This document shows positions 16,967-29,407 of a stretch of 64,000 nt of DNA, in pieces; the stretch's first letter is position 1, and every line of letters starts with the position of its first letter. The position numbers were made by a program, and so were the translations under genes. The notes beneath the pieces were generated by a model. The model was given only the letters and a program-made list of their open reading frames with translations. It did no database searches and had not been told where the DNA came from. Source of the DNA: Dyella nitratireducens (GTDB lineage: Bacteria; Pseudomonadota; Gammaproteobacteria; Xanthomonadales; Rhodanobacteraceae). The DNA is taken from contig NZ_BMJA01000003.1 in NCBI RefSeq assembly GCF_014642835.1, forward strand, positions 415,049 to 479,048. Reading direction: 5' to 3'.

Positions 16967-18894
16967 ATGATGGATTGCGGGCGCCAGCCCGCTGGCAGGC
17001 CGTCGTCTATGGATTGATCGCACTGATCGCTTGCGCCGGAGCCTTTGCAGGGCTTTCCGCCAGCAGTTTGTGGATCGATGAGCTGTTCACGGTTTACCTG
17101 ATTCACCACAACGGTGGTCTCGGCGAGGTATTTCACCGCGCGCTGACCGATACGCATCCGCCGCTGTATTACTTCATGCTGTATGCGTGGACGCGCTTGG
17201 CCGGCCTCTCGGAAATCGCCTTGCGCCTGCCTAGCGCGTTGTTTGCGGTCGCGTCGATTTTTATTTTCGCGTTTGGAATGCGCCGCGTGTTGAGCCGCAC
17301 GGCAATCGCGTTTGCATGCGCGGTGGCTGGCGTTTCCGAGTTTTGGTTTGAGCAATCGCAGAATGCGCGCAGCTATGCCTTGTGCTTTGCGCTGTCCGCC
17401 GGCCTTCTATCCTTGGCTATCGCCTTCCGCCGCCGTGCGCAGGTGCGCACAGACTTTCCGCTTGCGCATTGGCTGGCACTGAGCCTGCTGGGTCTGATTG
17501 CCAGCCTCACCCACGCTTATCTATTGCTGGCAACCGGCATGGTGCTGCTGTTTCTGTTGCTCAGCCTGCCTTCCTGGCGTATTCGCGCCGCACTGGTTGT
17601 CACCGGTCTGGCGATACTCGCGTTCAACGTTGCGTATTACCGGATGATGATCCACTCCTCGCAGCAGGATCTGCAGGGTCTGTGGTTCGACAACAGCACC
17701 GGATTCTTCAAGCAACAGATCCGCTATGCGTTCTACGGGCTGATGCAGCGGCAGGTGATCGTGGTGACCGTGCTGCTGATCCTGTTCGGCATCCGGCAAA
17801 AGACGACGGGCGAAGGCTATTTCGTGCATGACGAGCAGAGTACGCGCTGGGCTACAAACCTGGCTGCTTTCGTACTCGTTGGCGTGATCGCTTGCGGTAT
17901 CGGTGTGTCACTGGCCGTTGCGCCATCGTTTTCGGATCGCAATCTGCTTACTTGCATACCGTTCGCCTGGGTGCTGGTGGGGCGTCTCTACGATGCCGCC
18001 GGGCCACGCGGATACACACGTGGCAGCGTGGTGGTCGCTGTGCTTGGCATGCTGCTGGTCGGCAGTTATCTGCATCGGTTGCCGGGGCGCGAATTGCCGC
18101 GACGCGAAAACTGGCGTGCTTCGGCCCAGTACGTTTCGCAATTGCCAGGCTGCGCAGGACAGCTTGTGCCGGCGATTCTCCCGTATCGCTTCGGCCATGC
18201 CTCACCCTACTTCCGCGCACTCGCTGCGAATGATTTCTTCGGCTACTACATGCCAGCCGGCACGCCGATCCGCGCATACATGCCTGCCGAAGTGGCCGCG
18301 CGCCATCCCGTAGCGGAGCTGCCGCCGTTGTTCGCATCGCGTGCTGCCAACGCCGATACCGGCGGTTGCAGCTTGCTGGCTTGGGGCATCCATGATCTTG
18401 ATGAAACATCTGCGCTGAAGATCGCCTTGGATCTCGCGCGCCAGCCAGGCATTGCGCCGCGGCGCGTGCTGATGCAGCAATTCATCGACTATCAGCCGCG
18501 ACAACTGCGATGGGAAGAGGTGCCGGGAGGTTATGTTTATCTCGCGATCCCAGCCGCCACTCCCAGCACACAGGTCGCGCCACCGGTAACGCCAAACGTT
18601 CCGTTGAACAAGCAAAATGCTGCAACGCTGGGCGATCGCATCGTGGTGCAATACCTCACCACGTATACGAACCCAACACAGCCTGTGTATCAGGTGGATA
18701 TTTTCGCCATCCAGCGCTGGAACCCGAAGGAAAAGAAAGAGCCGGTGCACCAGGATTTCCTGGCCGTGCATCGTTTGACCTGCGATGCACCGGTGACCAA
18801 GTCCAACTGGGATGTATGGCCTGATCCGACCTATCCCGGCTGCAGCCCTCTGCCGCCGCCGACATCTGCAGGAAAGGTCAACGGGCAGTTATGA
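16963..18894 (+). CDS. GT-C membrane glycosyltransferase (ArnT/PMT-like)
   Basis: Multi-pass integral membrane glycosyltransferase of 643 residues. The N-terminal half has about nine to ten membrane segments; the early loop carries SLWIDELFT (35-43) and DTHPPLYY, the acidic-then-DxHPP pattern of lipid-phosphate-sugar-dependent GT-C enzymes. A long non-membrane C-terminal region (about 390-643, rich in P and T near the end) probably faces the periplasm. GTG 16963 overlaps the preceding stop, so the longer upstream frame is not used. The acceptor (lipid A, glycan or protein) cannot be told. Confidence 0.8.
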   Translation: MNDGLRAPARWQAVVYGLIALIACAGAFAGLSASSLWIDELFTVYLIHHNGGLGEVFHRALTDTHPPLYYFMLYAWTRLAGLSEIALRLPSALFAVASIFIFAFGMRRVLSRTAIAFACAVAGVSEFWFEQSQNARSYALCFALSAGLLSLAIAFRRRAQVRTDFPLAHWLALSLLGLIASLTHAYLLLATGMVLLFLLLSLPSWRIRAALVVTGLAILAFNVAYYRMMIHSSQQDLQGLWFDNSTGFFKQQIRYAFYGLMQRQVIVVTVLLILFGIRQKTTGEGYFVHDEQSTRWATNLAAFVLVGVIACGIGVSLAVAPSFSDRNLLTCIPFAWVLVGRLYDAAGPRGYTRGSVVVAVLGMLLVGSYLHRLPGRELPRRENWRASAQYVSQLPGCAGQLVPAILPYRFGHASPYFRALAANDFFGYYMPAGTPIRAYMPAEVAARHPVAELPPLFASRAANADTGGCSLLAWGIHDLDETSALKIALDLARQPGIAPRRVLMQQFIDYQPRQLRWEEVPGGYVYLAIPAATPSTQVAPPVTPNVPLNKQNAATLGDRIVVQYLTTYTNPTQPVYQVDIFAIQRWNPKEKKEPVHQDFLAVHRLTCDAPVTKSNWDVWPDPTYPGCSPLPPPTSAGKVNGQL

Positions 18895-18941
18895 TGGTCA
18901 CCTGAGCGAAAAACTCGGGCTTTTCCCGGAGACTGTCTGGG

Positions 18942-19766
18942 ATGATCAATAAGACCAAGCACGACAGCCTGCCAAGCTTAGGCTCAGCCTTGAGCACGCT
19001 CGCAACGCGCGAGTGCCGCCGCTTGCTGCGTGCGCTGGCCATGCGCAAGCAGCGGCAGGAAGGCATTCACGAGGCACGCAAATCCTGCCGCCGCCTGCGC
19101 AGCATCTTGCCCTTGCTGCCACCCGAGCAACCGACTGATGCGGTGGATCATGGCTTGCGGGAGCTGGCACACAGTCTTGCTCCCCTGCGCGATGCGCATA
19201 TGGCCGTGCGCACGGCGAAACTGCTGGCCACGGCGCACGAAACGTCCATCACTCGCCCGGTGCTCCAGGCGCTCGAGCGTCGCTGTGAACAGATGATCGA
19301 TCACGCACTCAAACAAGATCCGCATTGGCGCCAGCGGCGCGTCGAGGCACAACGTATCGTCGCGGCTATCCATGCGCTGTCATGGCATGACATCCGCCCT
19401 TCCCTTGCCATACAAACGTTGAAACACAGCAAGCGCCGCGTGAAGAAAGCACGCAGGAAAGCGCTTGCGTTGCGTACGCCCGCCGCTTCGCACCGTTGGC
19501 GGCGGCGGGCGCGAAAGCTTCGCTATCAGCTCGAATTCCTGCGCAAGGCGCGTCGCATGGCGGGCATGAAGAAACACCGCACGCAGCAATATGGCGAGCA
19601 AGCCAAGCACCTATCCGCGGTGACCGACCAACTCGGATGGCGCCAGGACTTTCAGATTTTCCTGGACGCCGTCAAACAGCTGCCAAATTCCGCCAAAGTG
19701 CTGGCACTACGCCAGGAATTGAAGTCGAAGTCGGCAAGCTGGTCGGAGGCCGAGCTTCATGCCTGA
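18942..19766 (+). CDS. CHAD domain protein
   Basis: A 274-residue, very basic helical protein with the CHAD fold (conserved histidine alpha-helical domain). The signature IHEARKSCRRLRS (about 42-54) and the second repeat (about 175-205, RRRARKLRYQLEFL) match the paired helical repeats of the family. CHAD proteins bind inorganic polyphosphate and often accompany polyphosphate granules or triphosphate tunnel enzymes; no CYTH partner is fused or adjacent here. It converges with the universal stress gene, leaving six bases between stops. Confidence 0.85.
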   Translation: MINKTKHDSLPSLGSALSTLATRECRRLLRALAMRKQRQEGIHEARKSCRRLRSILPLLPPEQPTDAVDHGLRELAHSLAPLRDAHMAVRTAKLLATAHETSITRPVLQALERRCEQMIDHALKQDPHWRQRRVEAQRIVAAIHALSWHDIRPSLAIQTLKHSKRRVKKARRKALALRTPAASHRWRRRARKLRYQLEFLRKARRMAGMKKHRTQQYGEQAKHLSAVTDQLGWRQDFQIFLDAVKQLPNSAKVLALRQELKSKSASWSEAELHA

Positions 19767-19772
19767 TGTCAC

Positions 19773-20210
19773 TCAGTGGCACACCAGCACAGGAATATCG
19801 CAGCAGCCCAATACCCTGTTCGTTTCGCTACCCAGCAGCATGCGATCGAGCGTGGCATAACCATGCATGCTCATCACGATCAGGTCGCAATGCTGCATTT
19901 TGGCTGCGCCAACGATAGCCGTGTAGGGGCGATGATCGAACGCATATCCGCCATGACATGCCACACCGGCTTGGTTCGCCATGGCTTCGATCTCGGCCAG
20001 CCGCTGCTGCGCGCGTGTCACGGCACGCTCCGTATGCGAATCTTCCCGATGCCGGATGACGTCGGAGAAATACGCCACCGCAGCAAGCGGCGCCAGGACA
20101 TGAAAGGCGTAGATACGGGCACCGAGTGAACGCGCCAGGTCGATGCCGATTTCCGCAGCATGCATGGCTTGGTCGGAGCCATCGGTGGGAACCAGGATAT
20201 GCGAAAACAT
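19773..20210 (-). CDS. Universal stress protein (UspA family)
   Basis: Single Usp domain, 145 residues, cytoplasmic. The N-terminal MFSHILVPTDGSDQA and the C-terminal LLGSETNRVL with IPVLVCH define the family. The nucleotide-binding motif is degenerate: the GxxG portion reads GYAT, lacking the second glycine, so ATP binding may be weak. ATG 20210 is preceded by an excellent AGGAGG; the longer upstream frame is not coding. It is divergent from the sirtuin gene. Confidence 0.88.
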   Translation of the reverse strand: MFSHILVPTDGSDQAMHAAEIGIDLARSLGARIYAFHVLAPLAAVAYFSDVIRHREDSHTERAVTRAQQRLAEIEAMANQAGVACHGGYAFDHRPYTAIVGAAKMQHCDLIVMSMHGYATLDRMLLGSETNRVLGCCDIPVLVCH

Positions 20211-20436
20211 GATGCCTCCTTTGGGAAGAAACCCCACCGAGCGCATTGTTTTCATTCGTGGCTGCGTCGGCCATGGCTGCGACTGGCAAATCGCCGACCT
20301 GGCCCGACTTGATTGGGATATTACACCCCGCCAATGGGACAGCATGAAGCATGCGTCACCGGTGCCTGGCAGTTTTCGCTTGTGTTAAGACTGCCCGCAC
20401 CCCATTTTTGAGCCATCTTTGCACCCTGAGGTAATC

Positions 20437-21270
20437 ATGACGCTGGCGGAAACGGTGTCCCAAACCGTGAATGATGGCGAATTGCAGCGCTTCATCGAGA
20501 AGCATCGCCGCCTGTTCGTACTGACCGGTGCCGGCTGCAGCACGGATTCGGGTATTCCGGACTACCGCGATACCAACGGTGGCTGGAAACGCTCCCAGCC
20601 AGTGACCTATCAGGCGTTCATGGGTGAAGAACTCACCCGCAAACGCTATTGGGCGCGCAGCCTGGTCGGCTGGCGGCGCTTCGGCAAGGCCTTGCCGAAC
20701 GCCACGCATCACGCCTTGGCTCGGCTGGAGCAGCTTGGCAAGTTGGCACTGCTGCTGACGCAGAACGTGGATGGCCTGCACCAGCAGGCGGGAAACCGCA
20801 ATGTGGTGGACCTGCACGGGCGATTGGATACCGTGCGCTGCATGGGTTGCGAACATCGGTCGCCACGCCACGCGCTGCAACAAACCTTGCTGGAACTCAA
20901 CCCGGCCTGGGCCAGGCTCGATGCCGCCGACGCGCCGGATGGCGACGCGGATCTCGACGGCCATGATTTCAGCAACTTCACGATAGCGCCCTGCCCGCGT
21001 TGCGGCGGCCTACTCAAACCGGATGTGGTGTTCTTCGGCGAGAACGTGCCGCGCGACCGCGTGGCAACGGCCATGCAGGCATTGGAGGCCGCCGATGCCA
21101 TGCTGGTGGTGGGTTCCTCACTGATGGTGTTTTCCGGCTACCGTTTTGCGCACGCTACCGCCAAGGCCGGCAAGCCGATTGCCGCGATCAATCTGGGACG
21201 TACACGCGCCGATTCGCTGCTGAGCTTGAAAGTGGAACGCTCTTGCGCGGAGGCCTTGGCCTTTTTGTAG
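20437..21270 (+). CDS. Sir2-family NAD-dependent protein deacylase
   Basis: NAD+-dependent lysine deacylase of the sirtuin family, 277 residues. Visible are GAGCSTDSGIPDYR (31-44), TQNVDGLHQQAG (108-119), catalytic H127 in DLHGRL, the structural zinc cysteines C135, C138, C186 and C189, and VVGSSLMVF. Several bacterial sirtuins with the GCSTDSGIPDYR form have been grouped with class II (SIRT4-like) enzymes. ATG 20437 follows TGAGG at good spacing. The TAG stop at 21268-21270 lies within the outer arm of a palindromic repeat. Confidence 0.9.
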   Translation: MTLAETVSQTVNDGELQRFIEKHRRLFVLTGAGCSTDSGIPDYRDTNGGWKRSQPVTYQAFMGEELTRKRYWARSLVGWRRFGKALPNATHHALARLEQLGKLALLLTQNVDGLHQQAGNRNVVDLHGRLDTVRCMGCEHRSPRHALQQTLLELNPAWARLDAADAPDGDADLDGHDFSNFTIAPCPRCGGLLKPDVVFFGENVPRDRVATAMQALEAADAMLVVGSSLMVFSGYRFAHATAKAGKPIAAINLGRTRADSLLSLKVERSCAEALAFL

Positions 21271-21338
21271 GTTGGGGTGCAAACCCCAACATCACCATCC
21301 AGATGTATTCCAATGTTGGGGTTTACACCCCAACCTAC
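21267..21338. repeat. Palindromic GTAGGTTGGGG repeat, copy 2
   Basis: 72 bases with outer arms GTAGGTTGGGGTGCAAACCC and its near-complement ending CACCCCAACCTAC, around a middle of about 25 bases. It supplies the TAG stop of the sirtuin gene and lies between the converging sirtuin and tadA genes. Confidence 0.9.
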
Positions 21339-21344
21339 GGACGC

Positions 21345-21848
<504 letters not shown>

Positions 21849-21905
21849 TTATGTGATGCTTAAAAATCGGCAGATGGGCAAATGATACAGGTTCGCTGCA
21901 CCGAC

Positions 21906-22913
21906 TTAGAGCTCAAGGCAAACCTTGCCAAAGTGGTTCTGCGATTTGTAATGCTGAAACGCAGCAGCGATTTCCGGTAGCTGAAAGCTGCGGTCGACAA
22001 GAGGCTTCAAGGAATGTGCCGTCAATGCGCGAACCATATCCTCTTGATCTGTCCGGCTGCCGATGGAGATCCCGCTGATGCGGATCTGGTTTGAAAATAG
22101 CGCTGGAATCGATACCTCTCCAGCAAAGCCAGTGAGGATACCGACCAGGGCGATATGTCCACCCATCCTGCAGGCGGCTATCGACTGGGCCAAGGTGCCA
22201 GGCCCACCGACCTCAACCACATGATCCACACCGCGTCCGTCGGTGAGTTCCTTGGCCTTCCGCCCCCAATCTGGCACAGCCTTGTAGTTGATCAGCATGT
22301 CCGCGCCGAGATGTTTTAGTTTTTCCAGCTTCTGCTCGGAGGAAGACGTAGCAATCACTCGAGCACCTGCCGCTTTAGCGAATTGCAGTGCGAACAGCGA
22401 TACGCCACCTGTTCCAAGGATAAGCACTGTGTCACCGGGCTTCACCCGGCCGCATACCACCAGGCTTCGCCAAGCTGTGACGCCAGCGCAGGTGAGGGTC
22501 GCCGCCTCGACATGTGTATATCCGGCTGGTGCCTTGGTGAAAGCGTGCGATGGCATGCATGCGTATTCGCGGGCATAGCCGTCGATATCGTCACCCAATT
22601 CCCCTGTCTTGGTGGCAGGTGTCGGCTCGCCGCCCAGCCAATGGGGCCAGTAAGTGCTTACGACAGCGTCGCCGACATGGAACTCATGTACATCGTCGCC
22701 AACCGCAACGACTTCTCCTGCACCATCAGACAAAGGGATACGTCCGTCAGCGGTGGGCTTTCTGCCTAGTGCCACCATGTAGTCGTGGAAGTTCAACGAA
22801 CACGCGCGGATCCTCACCAGCAATTCCCCGCGCTTTGGCTTGGAGGGAGAGTCTTCCTCGACCAGCTTGAGATTTTCCAAGCCCGCTGGCGCACTGAGCC
22901 TCACAAGTCTCAT
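21906..22913 (-). CDS. MDR-superfamily NAD(P)-dependent alcohol dehydrogenase/quinone reductase-like
   Basis: Medium-chain dehydrogenase/reductase, 335 residues, cytoplasmic. An N-terminal GroES-like domain (about 1-125) is followed by a Rossmann domain with LILGTGGVSLFALQFAK and the NYKAVPDWGRKAKELTDGRGVDHVVEVGG stretch in two parts. The zinc ligands of classical alcohol dehydrogenases are not evident (NFHDY replaces the usual Cys-His), so it is probably the zinc-independent type. The start at 22913 is 15 bases after the DUF899 stop, suggesting co-transcription. Substrate unknown. Confidence 0.82.
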   Translation of the reverse strand: MRLVRLSAPAGLENLKLVEEDSPSKPKRGELLVRIRACSLNFHDYMVALGRKPTADGRIPLSDGAGEVVAVGDDVHEFHVGDAVVSTYWPHWLGGEPTPATKTGELGDDIDGYAREYACMPSHAFTKAPAGYTHVEAATLTCAGVTAWRSLVVCGRVKPGDTVLILGTGGVSLFALQFAKAAGARVIATSSSEQKLEKLKHLGADMLINYKAVPDWGRKAKELTDGRGVDHVVEVGGPGTLAQSIAACRMGGHIALVGILTGFAGEVSIPALFSNQIRISGISIGSRTDQEDMVRALTAHSLKPLVDRSFQLPEIAAAFQHYKSQNHFGKVCLEL

Positions 22914-22928
22914 CGGATAGTTCCCTAT

Positions 22929-23702
22929 TCAGTCGCGTTTGCGGAACGCGGCTTCGCCGGCCTCGGAAACCTCGACCCATTTCTTGTCGGGTTCCGCATT
23001 GGCGACATAGTTGTCGTGCCAATTCCACCATTTGTAGGGCGGGGTCTGCGGGTAGCCTTCGGGTGAGTCCTCCCACGTTTCCTGGCGGCCGAGCGGGGTG
23101 AGATCGAGATAGCTCCAGGTCGTCCCCATCGCTTCGTCGCCTCGGTTGTTGATGAAGTAAGTGCGAAACAGTTTGTCGCCGTCGCGAATGAACACGTTGT
23201 GGCCGTGCCATTGGTCCACGCCGAAATCCGCATCGAAACTGTCGGTGATCGTGTACCAGGGCATCTCCCAGCCCATCCGCACTTTTAAGCGGGCAATATC
23301 GGCCTGCGGCGCACGGGAGGCATAAACCAGCGTGGTGTCGCGCGCGTTCAAATGCGCGAGATGCGCAACCTGATCAGCGCCCAACGAGCAGCCACGGCAG
23401 GCTTGATCAGGCCAGCCATGCACGCCAGGCTCGTAGAAAGCGCGATAGACGATCAACTGCCGACGGTCTTCGAACAGATCGAGCAAGCTGACTTTGCCGT
23501 GAGGCCCTTCGAAGGAATAGGTCTTCTCCACGGCCGTCCACGGCATGCGCCGCCGCTCCGCCGCAAGTTTGTCGCGAGCGTGAGTGAAGGCCTTTTCCTT
23601 CACCAGCATCGCTTGGCGCGCGGCCTCCCACTCCTGAGGCGAGACGACCGGTGGCGTCTTCATGGTGCCAAGGTTCCCCTTCTTTTCCGACGATGTGCTC
23701 AT
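22929..23702 (-). CDS. DUF899 family thioredoxin-like protein
   Basis: 257-residue member of DUF899 (PF05988), a thioredoxin-fold family of unknown function. Typical features are VSPQEWEAAR near the start, FYEPGVHGWPDQACRGCS around the CxxC-like centre, MGWEMPWYTITDSFDADFG in the middle and the tryptophan-rich KWWNWHDNY close to the end. ATG 23702 has GGAG six bases upstream; ATG 23708 would abut that site. It appears to lead a two-gene unit with the MDR dehydrogenase. Confidence 0.82.
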   Translation of the reverse strand: MSTSSEKKGNLGTMKTPPVVSPQEWEAARQAMLVKEKAFTHARDKLAAERRRMPWTAVEKTYSFEGPHGKVSLLDLFEDRRQLIVYRAFYEPGVHGWPDQACRGCSLGADQVAHLAHLNARDTTLVYASRAPQADIARLKVRMGWEMPWYTITDSFDADFGVDQWHGHNVFIRDGDKLFRTYFINNRGDEAMGTTWSYLDLTPLGRQETWEDSPEGYPQTPPYKWWNWHDNYVANAEPDKKWVEVSEAGEAAFRKRD

Positions 23703-23853
23703 GGTCATCTCCGCGTGCTGTGCAGGAGACGATAGTGCTCGCGGTCGCGCGAAGGATGGGAGTGACAAGTGTGGCGGGATTGTTGTCCTGAGCTCACGGG
23801 CGCGCGAGCCATAGAGCTGCGATACTCTCCCTGGCACAAAGTCTCGCAAACGC

Positions 23854-23881
23854 AGTAAGGGCGCCCTGCGGCGCCCTTACT
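23854..23881 (-). terminator. Terminator of the guaA transcript
   Basis: Twelve-base-pair perfect stem AGTAAGGGCGCC/GGCGCCCTTACT with a four-base loop, starting seven bases after the guaA stop. On the minus strand the stem is followed by GCGTTTGCG, only weakly T-rich. Confidence 0.75.
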
Positions 23882-23888
23882 GTTTAAC

Positions 23889-25469
<1,581 letters not shown>

Positions 25470-25516
25470 GGCAGCGAGATCTAAGGTGTAAGGAAGAAGG
25501 TTGCAAACGCCCCACC

Positions 25517-25634
25517 GTCATCCTGGCGCAGACCGGAACCCAGTGGAAACACGTCGTGCGAAGCACTCAAAACCGACTTTGGGTGCTTCGCACGCGTACC
25601 AAACTGGATTCCGGCGTTCGCCGGAATGACGCGC
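25517..25634. repeat. Composite repeat between guaB and guaA
   Basis: Two inverted units: a decayed left arm CGTCATCCTGGCGCAGACCGGAACCCAG split over its imperfect dyad, and a right unit GGATTCCGGCG-ttcgc-CGGAATGACGCG. Between them a second inverted pair, TGCGAAGCAC and GTGCTTCGCA, closes the structure. It belongs to the same family as the elements at 5394, 39536 and 53441. Confidence 0.75.
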
Positions 25635-25653
25635 GATAGAACGCTCGTGTCGA

Positions 25654-27150
<1,497 letters not shown>

Positions 27151-27186
27151 TCAGGCGCGGCGCGAGTTTTGCTTTAGCTCTTCACC

Positions 27187-27209
27187 CCCTCTCCTCTACG
27201 GGAAGAGGG
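27187..27209. repeat. Short CCCTCT...AGAGGG hairpin between folD and guaB
   Basis: Six-base-pair stem CCCTCT/AGAGGG around a loop of 11 bases, in the 106-base gap between the folD stop and guaB start. A better-preserved sequence of this CCCTCTCCC type lies at 40894. A weak transcription barrier is possible; no T-run follows on the folD strand. Confidence 0.35.
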
Positions 27210-27217
27210 AAAAGCAC

Positions 27218-28072
27218 TTACACATCGCGCGCTTCAGCAGCTTCCAAAGTGTTTTCCATCAATGTGGCCACCGTCATCGGCCCCACGCCACCGGGCACCG
27301 GCGTGATCCAACTGGCGCGTTCGGTGGCAGGGCCGAACTCCACATCGCCGACAAGACGCCCGTCATCCAGACGATTGATGCCCACGTCAACCACCACCGC
27401 ACCGGGCTTCACCCATTCGCCTTTCACCAGGCCCGGCTTGCCGACTGCTACCACCAGGATGTCGGCCTGGCGCACGTAGGTTTCCAGATCACGGGTAAAA
27501 CGATGACAGCACGTGGTGGTGCAACCGGCGATCAACAGCTCCAATGCCAATGGACGACCGACATGATTGGAAACGCCCACGACCACCGCATGCTGTCCGC
27601 GCACTGGACGATCGGTGTGTCCAAGCAGGGTCATCACGCCTCGCGGCGTACAGGGGCGCAAGCCGAAACGGCGTAAAGCGAGGCGACCGACATTGACGGC
27701 CTGAAAGCCATCGACATCCTTGCTGGGATCGATGCGATCGACCAGCGCGTCTTCATCGATGTGATCCGGCAACGGTGATTGCACCAGGATGCCGTGGATG
27801 GCCGGATCGGCGTTGAGCTTGTCGATCAGCGCAAACAGTTCGTCCTGCGTGGCGGTGGCCGGCAGGTCGTAATCGAAGGAGCGGAAGCCCACTTGGTGGC
27901 AGGCTTTGCGCTTGTTGCGCACGTACACGGAGGATGCCGCATCGGTCCCGACCAGCACCACGGCCAGGCCAGGCTCTACTTTGCCCAGTGCTTTGCGTTC
28001 GCTAACGCGCTTGGCGATGCGATCCAGCAGTTCCTGCGCGATGCGTTTGCCGTCGAGTATGCGTGCGCTCAT
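27218..28072 (-). CDS. folD: Bifunctional methylenetetrahydrofolate dehydrogenase/cyclohydrolase
   Basis: Interconverts 5,10-methylene-, methenyl- and 10-formyl-tetrahydrofolate with NADP; 284 residues, the usual length. The catalytic tyrosine and lysine lie in [11 protein letters not shown] (Y50, K54); [24 protein letters not shown] (Rossmann region) and the C-terminal [12 protein letters not shown] are family hallmarks. AGGA lies seven bases before the ATG. Glycine-tRNA- and purine-linked one-carbon supply fits its place beside guaB. Confidence 0.96.
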   Translation of the reverse strand: MSARILDGKRIAQELLDRIAKRVSERKALGKVEPGLAVVLVGTDAASSVYVRNKRKACHQVGFRSFDYDLPATATQDELFALIDKLNADPAIHGILVQSPLPDHIDEDALVDRIDPSKDVDGFQAVNVGRLALRRFGLRPCTPRGVMTLLGHTDRPVRGQHAVVVGVSNHVGRPLALELLIAGCTTTCCHRFTRDLETYVRQADILVVAVGKPGLVKGEWVKPGAVVVDVGINRLDDGRLVGDVEFGPATERASWITPVPGGVGPMTVATLMENTLEAAEARDV

Positions 28073-28117
28073 GGTCGGTCCTGGCTTGCAAAGCGCGCAT
28101 TATCCCATGCCGTGGCA

Positions 28118-29281
28118 TCAGCCCGCTGAGCAGAACCGCTCGATATCTTCGTATCCGCGAAACTGAGCTGTCGATCCACATCCCGGACAAGCCGGATCGC
28201 GCGGCAACCGCGTTTCGCGAAAACGCATGCCCAGGGCATCGAAGGACAGCAGCCGCCCGACCAGCGGTTCACCGATGCCAAGGATCAGCTTCAACGCTTC
28301 GGTGGCCTGCAGCAGCCCCACGATGCCTGGCAGCACGCCCAGCACACCGGCCTCGGCGCAATTGGGTGCATCGGCTGCATCAGGCGGCTCGGGGAACAGG
28401 CAGCGGTAGCACGGCGAATCATGGCGACGTGGATCAAAGACACCAACCTGTCCGGTGAATCGTTCGACGGCGCCGTACACCATGGGCATGTTCATGCGCC
28501 GTGTCGCGGCGGCGAGCAGATAGCGCGCGGGGAAATTGTCGGCGCCATCAACCACCAGATCATGGCCGCGTAGCAACTGCTCGACGTTGTCGGCACGCAG
28601 CCGCTCATTACGTAATTCGACTTTCACGCGCGGATTGAGTGCATTCAAAGTCATACGCGCCGATTCGGTCTTAGCCATGCCCACACGCGCATCGGCGTGG
28701 ATGACCTGGCGATGCAGGTTGGAGCGCTCGACACGATCGTCGTCGATCAACGTAAGCTGCCCGACTCCTGCGGCAGCGAGATAGAGCGCGGCAGGCGCAC
28801 CGAGACCACCTGCCCCCAGCAAGACGACGTTGGCCTGGCCTAGCTTGTGCTGCCCGGCCTCGCCAACCTGTGGCAAACGCAGTTGACGCGCATACCGTTC
28901 TGCGGAATCCATATCGAGCTGCATGGCGCTGATCGGCAGACCTTCACGTTTCCAGCGCTCGAAGCCACCGGCCACGGAAGCAACATTCCGATAACCCATG
29001 CGCTGTAGCGCTTCGGCGGCAAACAAAGAGCGAACACCACTGCCACACAGCGTGAGTAATTCCCGGTCGCGGTTGGGTTCCTGGCTCTCTATACGTAGTT
29101 CGAGAAAACCACGCGACAAGGGCAAAGCACCAACGGGCGAACCGGTAGCGCGCTCGTTGTCCTCACGCACGTCGATCAGCAAGGCACCTTGGGCCTGCTT
29201 GCGCAGGGCTTCGGCAGGGAGAAGCTCGGGTACGCGTTGGCGTAGATCGGCGAGCCAGGATTCGCGGTCGAGGGTATTCAT
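28118..29281 (-). CDS. Rhodanese-ThiF/MoeB fusion, E1-like sulfur-carrier adenylyltransferase
   Basis: 387 residues. An N-terminal rhodanese domain (about 20-118) has the active-site loop LCGSGVRS with a catalytic cysteine, followed by an E1-like ThiF/MoeB adenylation domain (about 128-375) with VVLLGAGGLGAPAALYL, IDDDRVERSNLHRQ and the zinc-binding pairs CYRC and CPGC. Such enzymes adenylate the C-terminus of a ubiquitin-like sulfur carrier (MoaD, ThiS) and hand it sulfur. In the well-known MoeZ/MOCS3 fusions the rhodanese is C-terminal; here it is N-terminal. Which carrier it serves is not evident, as no moa or thi gene is nearby. Confidence 0.88.
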   Translation of the reverse strand: MNTLDRESWLADLRQRVPELLPAEALRKQAQGALLIDVREDNERATGSPVGALPLSRGFLELRIESQEPNRDRELLTLCGSGVRSLFAAEALQRMGYRNVASVAGGFERWKREGLPISAMQLDMDSAERYARQLRLPQVGEAGQHKLGQANVVLLGAGGLGAPAALYLAAAGVGQLTLIDDDRVERSNLHRQVIHADARVGMAKTESARMTLNALNPRVKVELRNERLRADNVEQLLRGHDLVVDGADNFPARYLLAAATRRMNMPMVYGAVERFTGQVGVFDPRRHDSPCYRCLFPEPPDAADAPNCAEAGVLGVLPGIVGLLQATEALKLILGIGEPLVGRLLSFDALGMRFRETRLPRDPACPGCGSTAQFRGYEDIERFCSAG

Positions 29282-29317
29282 TCGGCTAGTTTAGCTCGCC
29301 ACAGGCGGCCACCCTCT

Positions 29318-29388
29318 GTAGGTTGGGGTGCAAATCCCAACATCACGCCACCCGTAACAGCGACGTTGGGGTTTGCACCCCAACCTAC
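29318..29388. repeat. Palindromic GTAGGTTGGGG repeat, copy 3
   Basis: 71 bases, arms GTAGGTTGGGGTGCAAATCC and GGTTTGCACCCCAACCTAC. It lies between der (whose stop is 20 bases to the left on the minus-strand reading) and the start of the rhodanese-ThiF gene, so it is upstream of that gene rather than after converging genes. Confidence 0.9.
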
Positions 29389-29407
29389 AAGCGCAGCAGT
29401 TTTGGCC

